12,023 nucleotides of DNA from the NCBI GenBank assembly GCA_013214975.1, contig JABSPR010000236.1:1-12023 (forward strand), given 5' to 3'. A program made the position numbers and the translations under genes. Each line of letters opens with the position of its first letter. Position 1 is the first letter of the stretch. Of the stretch, positions 7,463 to 12,023 are shown in pieces. The notes beneath the pieces are model-generated. The model saw only the letters and a program-made list of their open reading frames with translations. It was not told the origin of the DNA and made no database searches. Origin of the DNA: Flavobacteriales bacterium (GTDB lineage Bacteria > Bacteroidota > Bacteroidia > DT-38).

Positions 7463-8080
7463 CTATTTTTCTATCGTAACTATTGAACCATTTGATCCTG
7501 GAAGTGATCCCTTCAAAATCAATAGATTTTTTTCCGCTAGTACTTTTATTACTCTTAAATTCTGCATAGTTACACGCACATTCCCAGTTTGACCAGCCAT
7601 TCTCATACCTTTAAATACTCGTCCTGGATAAGATGCACCACCAATTGAACCCGGCGCTCTTTCTCTATTATGCTGTCCGTGTGTTTGACCACCAACACCA
7701 TGGAAGCCATGTCTTTTTACAACACCTTGAAATCCTTTTCCTTTTGAAGTACCTGCAACATCAACCCAGTCACCTTCTTCAAAAATATCAATCCCAATTG
7801 AATCTCCTAATCCTAATTCCTCACCAAACAAATCGAATTCTACCAACTCAGATTTAGGAGTAGTCTTAGCTTTCTTAAAATGTCCTTTCAAGGGATTCGA
7901 AACGTTCTTTTCCGTTTTATCTCCATATCCTAATTGAAGAGCTGCGTAGCCATCTTTTTCAACAGTTTTCACTTGTGTAACAACACAAGGACCAGCTTCA
8001 ACAACTGTACAAGCTATGTTTTTACCATCTTCAAGGTAAATACTTGTCATTCCTATTTTTCTACCAATTAATCCAGACAT
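7463..8080 (-). CDS. rplC: Large ribosomal subunit protein uL3
   Basis: A 205-residue L3, near normal length. L3 is an assembly initiator whose extended loop reaches the peptidyl transferase centre. Seen are the start MSGLIGRKIGMTSIYLEDGK, VAGTSKGKGFQGVVKRHGFH, and the loop THGQHNRERAPGSIGGASYP followed by GRVFKGMRMAGQTGN. In the loop, residue 150 is Ser (codon TCT at 7633-7631), where E. coli has the Gln methylated by PrmB; the alignment is gap-free around it. The gene follows rpsJ by five bases and ends with TAG. Confidence 0.98.
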   Translation of the reverse strand: MSGLIGRKIGMTSIYLEDGKNIACTVVEAGPCVVTQVKTVEKDGYAALQLGYGDKTEKNVSNPLKGHFKKAKTTPKSELVEFDLFGEELGLGDSIGIDIFEEGDWVDVAGTSKGKGFQGVVKRHGFHGVGGQTHGQHNRERAPGSIGGASYPGRVFKGMRMAGQTGNVRVTMQNLRVIKVLAEKNLLILKGSLPGSNGSIVTIEK

Positions 8081-8085
8081 CGTAA

Positions 8086-8391
8086 TTATGCTTTGATTTC
8101 AACTTCTACCCCGCTAGGTAATTCTAAACTCATTAACGCATCTACAGTCTTAGAAGTGGAATTGTAGATATCCATTAACCTTTTGTGTGCACATAACTGA
8201 AACTGCTCACGTCCTTTCTTATACACGTGTGGTGATTTAATCACAGTGTAAATATTTTTTCTTGTAGGTAATGGAATTGGCCCACTTACTACAGCCCCTG
8301 TACTCTTTACAGTCTTTACAATCTTCTCAGCAGATTTATCTACCAAATTATGATCATACGATTTTAACTTAATTCTAATTCTTTGTGCCAT
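8086..8391 (-). CDS. rpsJ: Small ribosomal subunit protein uS10
   Basis: A 101-residue S10, typical length. It is a 30S head protein that also serves as NusE in transcription antitermination through NusB. Motifs are MAQRIRIKLKSYDHNLVDKS, the family signature VSGPIPLPTRKNIYTVIKSP, and HVYKKGREQFQLCAHKRLMD. The Lys in the PTRK/PTKK loop is part of the usual S10 loop at the decoding side. It lies nine bases after fusA, whose stacked stops fill most of that gap. This joins the str and S10 blocks with neither tuf nor an S10-type leader between them. Confidence 0.98.
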   Translation of the reverse strand: MAQRIRIKLKSYDHNLVDKSAEKIVKTVKSTGAVVSGPIPLPTRKNIYTVIKSPHVYKKGREQFQLCAHKRLMDIYNSTSKTVDALMSLELPSGVEVEIKA

Positions 8392-8400
8392 CTTCTATTA

Positions 8401-10503
8401 TTAAGCTGTTTCTAGTTTTCCTTTTGACTTAGCAATTACATCATCCGCAACATTCTTTGGTGCATTGTCATAATGCGAAAATTCCATAGTTGATGAAGCT
8501 CTACCTGAAGAGATAGTTCTTAAATCAGTTACATAACCAAACATTTCCGAAAGAGGAACTTTTGCTTTAATAACCTGCGCATCTCCTCTTGAATCCATTC
8601 CCTCAACCTGTCCTCTTCTTCTATTCAAATCTCCCACTACATCTCCCATATTCTCCTCTGGTGTTACAACCTCTAACTTCATTATCGGCTCAAGTAAAAC
8701 AGGACCACATTTAGGAAGTGCGTTCCTATAAGCCATTTTACCAGCAATCTCAAAAGATAACTGATCAGAATCGACAGCATGGAAAGAGCCATCTAAAAGA
8801 GTAACCTTCAATCTGTCTACAGGGTATCCAGCTAATACTCCATTTTGCATAGACTCTTTAAATCCTTTTTCAATTGATGGAATAAATTCTCTTGGCACAT
8901 TACCACCCTTGATTTTATTGACAAACTCCAGTCCTTCTTCATCACCTTCTGTAGGTCCTACAACAATTTGAATATCAGAAAACTTACCTCTACCACCAGA
9001 TTGTTTCTTGTAAACTTCTCTATGTGGTGTTTCAGTTGTTATTGCCTCTTTGTACGCTACTTGTGGAGCACCCTGATTACACTCAACTTTAAATTCTCTT
9101 TTAAGTCTATCAACCAAAATCTCAAGGTGAAGTTCACCCATACCTGAAATAATAGTTTGACCTGAAGCTTCATCAGTTTTAACAACAAATGTTGGATCTT
9201 CCTCAGAAAGTTTCCCAAGTCCAACTCCCAATTTATCTAAATCCGCTTGTGTTTTAGGCTCAATAGCAATACCAATTACTGGCTCTGGGAAAGACATCGA
9301 TTCAAGAACAATTGGCTTACTCTCTACACATAATGTATCTCCTGTTCTAATATCTTTAAATCCTACAGCTGCACCAATATCACCAGCTTCAATTCGAGGA
9401 ATAGCATTTTGCTTATTGGAATGCATTTGGAAAATTCTAGAAATCCTTTCCTTTTTACCACTTCTAACATTCAATACATAACTACCAGCATCTAATGCTC
9501 CAGAGTATACTCTAAAGAAACACAATCTCCCAACAAATGGGTCAGTAGCAATTTTAAATGCCAAAGCAGCAAATGGTTCAGTAGCATCAGGCTTTCTCAT
9601 TTCCTCTGCTTCGGTATTTGGGTTTGTACCCACAATACCATCTACATCTAGAGGACTAGGTAAGAACTCCATTACCGCATCTAGCATCGTTTGAACTCCT
9701 TTATTCTTAAACGCAGATCCACACAGAATAGGAGTAATACTCATACTGATAGTAGCAACTCTAATTGCATCATACATTTCCTCAACAGAAATAGAATCAG
9801 GATCTTCAAAGAACTTCTCCATCAAAGCTTCGTTAGATTCAGCAACAGCTTCAATTAACTTTTCTCTATATTCTACAACTACGTCAGCAATATCTTCTGG
9901 AATCGGAACTTCTTCCCAAGTCATTCCTTGATCAGACTCATTCCAAACCATTCCTTTGTTTGTGATCAAATCAACAACTCCTTTAAAGTCATCTTCTGCA
10001 CCAATAGGAATTTGCAATGGAACTGGGTTAGCTCCTAATCGTTCCTTAATCTGTCCAATAACACTTAAAAAATCGGCACCAGAACGGTCCATTTTGTTCA
10101 CAAAACCAATCCTTGGAACTTTATACTTATCAGCTTGTCTCCAAACAGTTTCTGACTGTGGTTCAACACCACCAACTGCACAAAATAATGCAACAGCACC
10201 ATCTAAAACTCTTAATGAACGCTCAACTTCAACAGTAAAATCAACGTGACCAGGAGTATCAATGATATTCATTTTATACTCTGTTCCCTTATATTTCCAG
10301 AATGTAGTAGTAGCTGCTGAAGTAATAGTAATACCTCTTTCTTGCTCTTGTTCCATCCAGTCCATAGTAGCAGCACCATCATGAACCTCACCAATCTTGT
10401 GATTAATTCCTGTATAATATAGTACCCGCTCTGTGGTAGTAGTTTTACCAGCATCAATGTGTGCCATGATGCCTATATTACTGGTATGTTTTAAATCGCT
10501 CAT
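8401..10503 (-). CDS. fusA: Translation elongation factor G (EF-G)
   Basis: A 700-residue EF-G, the GTPase that drives tRNA-mRNA translocation and, with RRF, ribosome recycling. G-domain motifs are complete: P-loop AHIDAGKTT (14-22), switch I RGITIT (56-61), DTPGH (82-86), NKMD (136-139) and CGSAFKN (about 260). Domain II contains DPFVGRLCFFRVYSG. Domain III contains GMGELHLEILVDRLKREF. Domain IV begins near QSGGRGKFSDIQ and carries the tip histidine His575 (GSFHAVDS). Domain V is LLEPIMKLEVVTPEENMGDV onward through PLSEMFGYVTDLRT. All five domains are intact, and position and motifs indicate the housekeeping paralogue. It has an unusual AGGAG before the ATG and ends in three in-frame stops, TAA TAA TAG. 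Confidence 0.99.
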   Translation of the reverse strand: MSDLKHTSNIGIMAHIDAGKTTTTERVLYYTGINHKIGEVHDGAATMDWMEQEQERGITITSAATTTFWKYKGTEYKMNIIDTPGHVDFTVEVERSLRVLDGAVALFCAVGGVEPQSETVWRQADKYKVPRIGFVNKMDRSGADFLSVIGQIKERLGANPVPLQIPIGAEDDFKGVVDLITNKGMVWNESDQGMTWEEVPIPEDIADVVVEYREKLIEAVAESNEALMEKFFEDPDSISVEEMYDAIRVATISMSITPILCGSAFKNKGVQTMLDAVMEFLPSPLDVDGIVGTNPNTEAEEMRKPDATEPFAALAFKIATDPFVGRLCFFRVYSGALDAGSYVLNVRSGKKERISRIFQMHSNKQNAIPRIEAGDIGAAVGFKDIRTGDTLCVESKPIVLESMSFPEPVIGIAIEPKTQADLDKLGVGLGKLSEEDPTFVVKTDEASGQTIISGMGELHLEILVDRLKREFKVECNQGAPQVAYKEAITTETPHREVYKKQSGGRGKFSDIQIVVGPTEGDEEGLEFVNKIKGGNVPREFIPSIEKGFKESMQNGVLAGYPVDRLKVTLLDGSFHAVDSDQLSFEIAGKMAYRNALPKCGPVLLEPIMKLEVVTPEENMGDVVGDLNRRRGQVEGMDSRGDAQVIKAKVPLSEMFGYVTDLRTISSGRASSTMEFSHYDNAPKNVADDVIAKSKGKLETA

Positions 10504-10507
10504 CTTA

Positions 10508-10512
10508 CTCCT
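10508..10512 (-). promoter_or_regulatory. Shine-Dalgarno-like AGGAG before fusA
   Basis: On the minus strand the fusA start reads TTAGGAGTAAG then ATG, placing AGGAG four bases before the start codon. It is the only clear Shine-Dalgarno match I found at the start codons in this window. The spacing is slightly short for an ideal site, and in an AT-rich 21-base gap a chance match is possible. Confidence 0.55.
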
Positions 10513-10524
10513 AATTAAATATGC

Positions 10525-10992
10525 TTAAAATCTAAAATGCGAGAATGCTTTATTCGCCGCTGCCATTTTATGCGTATCTGATTTCTTTTTGTATGCTCCA
10601 CCTTCCTCTTTCGAACCTGCAATAATTTCTCCAGCAAGTTTTTCGCTCATCGACTTTTCGTTTCTTTTTCTAGCGAATAAGATCATCCACTTCATTGCTA
10701 AAGAAAGTTTTCTTTCTGGTCTAATCTCTCTTGGAATTTGAAATGTTGCACCACCTACTCTTCGACTTCTTACTTCCACACCCGGAGTAATATTATCTAT
10801 AGCCGATTTAAATACATCAACACCTTTTTCTTCCGTTCTTTTTTCTATAAGATCCATTGCCCCATAAAAAATCTCGTAGGCTAAACTTTTTTTACCATCC
10901 AACATCATCATGTTCACAAACTGTGTAACCATGATATCATTATATCGTGGATCTGCAAGTATTATTCTTTTTTTTGCTCTAGACTTTCTCAC
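10525..10992 (-). CDS. rpsG: Small ribosomal subunit protein uS7, GTG start
   Basis: A 155-residue S7, usual length. S7 nucleates assembly of the 30S head and lies at the E-site/mRNA exit. Sequence landmarks are MRKSRAKKRIILADPRYND, VTQFVNMMMLDGKKSLAYEI, the beta-hairpin region VEVRSRRVGGATFQIPREIR, and KMAAANKAFSHFRF at the end. The start codon is GTG (10992-10990): the encoded MRKSRAKKR is the conserved S7 N-terminus, an in-frame TGA lies three codons upstream, and no ATG lies between. The gap after rpsL is 15 bases, too short for the S7-binding repressor site used in E. coli. Confidence 0.98.
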   Translation of the reverse strand: MRKSRAKKRIILADPRYNDIMVTQFVNMMMLDGKKSLAYEIFYGAMDLIEKRTEEKGVDVFKSAIDNITPGVEVRSRRVGGATFQIPREIRPERKLSLAMKWMILFARKRNEKSMSEKLAGEIIAGSKEEGGAYKKKSDTHKMAAANKAFSHFRF

Positions 10993-11007
10993 TTTCTTAA
11001 ATCAGTT

Positions 11008-11379
11008 TTATTTAGGCCTTTTGGCTCCGTATTTAGATCTTCTTTGTGTCCTACCGTCTACACCTGCTGTATCCAACGCACCTCTTACAATGTGATATCT
11101 AACACCTGGTAAATCTTTCACTCTTCCTCCTCTAATAAGAACAATAGAGTGTTCTTGTAGGTTATGCCCTTCTCCAGGGATATATGCGTTAACCTCTTTA
11201 TTGTTGGTTAATCTTACCCTAGCAACTTTTCTCATTGCCGAATTCGGCTTTTTAGGGGTAGTAGTATAAACTCTAATACATACTCCTCTTCGCTGTGGAC
11301 AAGCATCAAGCGCAATTGACTTACTCTTTTTCTTGGCAGTAAATCTTCCTTTTCTAACTAATTGTTGAATCGTTGGCAT
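11008..11379 (-). CDS. rpsL: Small ribosomal subunit protein uS12
   Basis: A 123-residue S12, first gene of the operon. S12 lies at the decoding centre and controls accuracy. It starts MPTIQQLVRKGRFTAKKKSK and contains CPQRRGVCIRVYTTTPKKPN, GEGHNLQEHSIVLIRGGRVK and DLPGVRYHIVRGALD. Lys43, Lys88 and Pro91, the positions changed in classical streptomycin-resistant or dependent mutants, carry the ancestral residues. Asp89, the residue methylthiolated by RimO in E. coli, is also present. The ATG at 11379 is preceded by A-rich sequence (AAAAAAGATTT) without a Shine-Dalgarno. Confidence 0.99.
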   Translation of the reverse strand: MPTIQQLVRKGRFTAKKKSKSIALDACPQRRGVCIRVYTTTPKKPNSAMRKVARVRLTNNKEVNAYIPGEGHNLQEHSIVLIRGGRVKDLPGVRYHIVRGALDTAGVDGRTQRRSKYGAKRPK

Positions 11380-11449
11380 AAATCTTTTTTAAAACCTTTG
11401 TTCACGCTGATTTTCAGCTAATATTAACATTCCCCAGTTTTTTTTGGGA
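11380..11449 (-). promoter_or_regulatory. Predicted rpsL operon 5' leader
   Basis: From the -7 element, transcription should begin around 11445-11450, giving a leader of about 70 bases. Near the predicted start it reads CCCAAAAAAAACTGGGG, with an eight-A run (11445-11438) flanked by complementary CCCA and TGGG. Further on is a perfect five-pair hairpin, GCTGA-AAA-TCAGC (11418-11406). Neither is followed by a U tract, so neither looks like a terminator or attenuator. A regulatory role is inference only. Confidence 0.35.
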
Positions 11450-11452
11450 CGG

Positions 11453-11484
11453 CAAATGTACAAGAAAAGTTTAAGTAATTCAAC
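11453..11484 (-). promoter_or_regulatory. Bacteroidota-type promoter for the ribosomal operon
   Basis: The minus strand reads GTTG (11484-11481), 20 intervening bases, then TACATTTG (11460-11453). TACATTTG matches the phylum's -7 consensus TAnnTTTG at every fixed position. The upstream TTG sits at the distance expected for the -33 element. It lies 74 bases before the rpsL ATG and points into the operon. No other promoter of this quality was seen between the genes downstream, so it probably drives the whole cluster. Confidence 0.7.
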
Positions 11485-11629
11485 GGAATCACTATTATTT
11501 TTCACTAAATCGAGCAAGAAAAATAATTAATCAACAGTATTATGTTAATTCAAATTTATGGCGATCAATTTTCCTCATATGTAAACAGCTAAAATACATA
11601 CAAATAGCTTCGGCAATTTACAGAAATCC

Positions 11630-11643
11630 TAGTATAAATACTA
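11630..11643. repeat. 14-base dyad TAGTAT-AA-ATACTA
   Basis: Six-base arms TAGTAT and ATACTA are perfect complements around a two-base AA centre. It lies in the divergent region, about 125 bases before the helicase ATG and 146 bases upstream of the operon -33 element. It has the form of a small operator, but its composition is AT only apart from one G-C pair, so chance is plausible. Confidence 0.25.
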
Positions 11644-11714
11644 ACTGGAGCAACTTTAAATTTCATGCCTATACTTTAACAATCTATTTTGTTTTAATTT
11701 GCAAAGCACTCTCA

Positions 11715-11729
11715 CCTGTTGATTACAGG
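11715..11729. repeat. Dyad CCTGT-N5-ACAGG before the helicase gene
   Basis: Five-base perfect arms CCTGT and ACAGG are separated by TGATT. It is centred about 46 bases before the helicase ATG, and is G+C richer than its surroundings. It could be an operator or a short mRNA hairpin. The CTGT/ACAG half-sites recall the E. coli LexA box, but that box has eight bases between the half-sites, not five. Confidence 0.3.
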
Positions 11730-11767
11730 ACGTGATAAAATTATTTCAAAAACCCAGCAGTACACAA

Positions 11768-12023
11768 ATGTCTTACCTAGAATCATTAAATCCAGAACAA
11801 CGAAGAGCTGTGGTAAGCACCGATGGACCTACAATGGTTATTGCCGGAGCCGGCTCAGGTAAGACAAGGGTTCTCACATATAGAATCGCCTATCTTATTG
11901 AGCAAGGTGTAGATCCGTTTAATATCCTATCCCTTACATTCACAAACAAGTCTGCTAAAGAGATGAAGGAGCGGGTAACAAGCCTTATTGGTCCTCATGC
12001 TCAAAACGTTTGGATGGGAACAT
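11768..12023 (+). CDS. UvrD/PcrA-family ATP-dependent DNA helicase, N-terminus only
   Basis: The first 85 codons of a superfamily 1A helicase that runs off the right edge. It shows the Q-motif region LNPEQRRAV (7-15), the Walker A loop GAGSGKTR (27-34) and motif Ia LTFTNKSAKEMKER (56-69). PcrA/UvrD enzymes unwind DNA 3' to 5' in nucleotide excision and mismatch repair and remove RecA from DNA. The N-terminus best fits PcrA/UvrD rather than Rep or RecB, but the distinguishing C-terminal part is unseen. The ATG at 11768 gives a normal N-terminus; an in-frame GTG at 11732 would add twelve residues unlike the family. It is divergent from the ribosomal operon and has no Shine-Dalgarno. Confidence 0.9.
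   Translation, partial: MSYLESLNPEQRRAVVSTDGPTMVIAGAGSGKTRVLTYRIAYLIEQGVDPFNILSLTFTNKSAKEMKERVTSLIGPHAQNVWMGT

Noticed and set aside
9956..10249. Plus-strand open frame of 97 codons inside fusA
   Set aside because: It lies wholly antisense to a highly conserved gene, resembles no protein I know and has no start context. Other plus-strand frames of 61-97 codons (for example 1690-1971, 2499-2780, 3432-3698, 7633-7857) are rejected for the same reason.
10269..10457. Minus-strand 62-codon frame inside fusA
   Set aside because: A different reading frame of the EF-G G-domain coding sequence; its Leu-rich translation is an artefact of the frame shift.
11551..11558. Second TAnnTTTG match (TAAATTTG on the minus strand) in the divergent region
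   Set aside because: No TTG lies 17-23 bases upstream, and the AT-rich sequence makes chance matches common. The site at 11453-11484 is clearly better.
11685..11701. Near -7 elements TATTTTG and TTAATTTG on the plus strand as a helicase promoter
   Set aside because: Both miss the consensus, and no TTG-type -33 element lies at the right distance, so I do not call a helicase promoter although one must exist nearby.
1..12023. Mobile elements, CRISPR arrays, tRNA/rRNA genes or a defence system
   Set aside because: Nearly every base left of 11379 is ribosomal-protein or EF-G coding sequence, and the spacer to the right has no repeat array, tRNA-like fold or transposase fragment.

Overview
The window is a long, AT-rich ribosomal-protein operon from a member of the Bacteroidota, read right to left on the minus strand. 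A DNA helicase gene starts divergently at the right-hand end. Three things point to Bacteroidota. The promoter before rpsL has the TAnnTTTG -7 element of that phylum with a correctly spaced TTG. Almost no gene start is preceded by a Shine-Dalgarno sequence. The str and S10 clusters are joined with no tuf gene between them. I cannot fix the order or genus from sequence alone.

Layout in the direction of transcription: promoter and short leader (about 11484 to 11380); str block rpsL, rpsG, fusA (11379-8401); S10 block rpsJ, rplC, rplD, rplW, rplB, rpsS, rplV, rpsC, rplP, rpmC, rpsQ (8391-3344); spc block rplN, rplX, rplE, rpsN, rpsH, rplF, rplR, rpsE (3321 to the left edge, where rpsE is cut). 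Gaps between genes are only 2 to 24 bases. No internal promoter or terminator fits in them, so all 22 genes are probably one transcript that continues left beyond the window, normally into rpmD, rplO and secY. On the plus strand, 11768 to the right edge is the first 85 codons of a UvrD/PcrA-type helicase. The 388-base divergent region holds the operon promoter and several small dyads.

The genes build both ribosomal subunits and add EF-G, the translocation GTPase. The three leader regions where S7, L4 and S8 exert feedback in E. coli have no room to exist here. If the operon is feedback controlled, the obvious remaining place is the roughly 70-base rpsL leader.

This is a conserved housekeeping region. 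I see no mobile element, CRISPR array, tRNA, rRNA or new system. The observations worth checking are small: the strong phylum-type promoter and its odd initial transcribed sequence, a lone Shine-Dalgarno before fusA, a GTG start on rpsG, stacked stop codons after three genes, serine in place of the methylated glutamine in L3, and two short dyads in front of the helicase gene.
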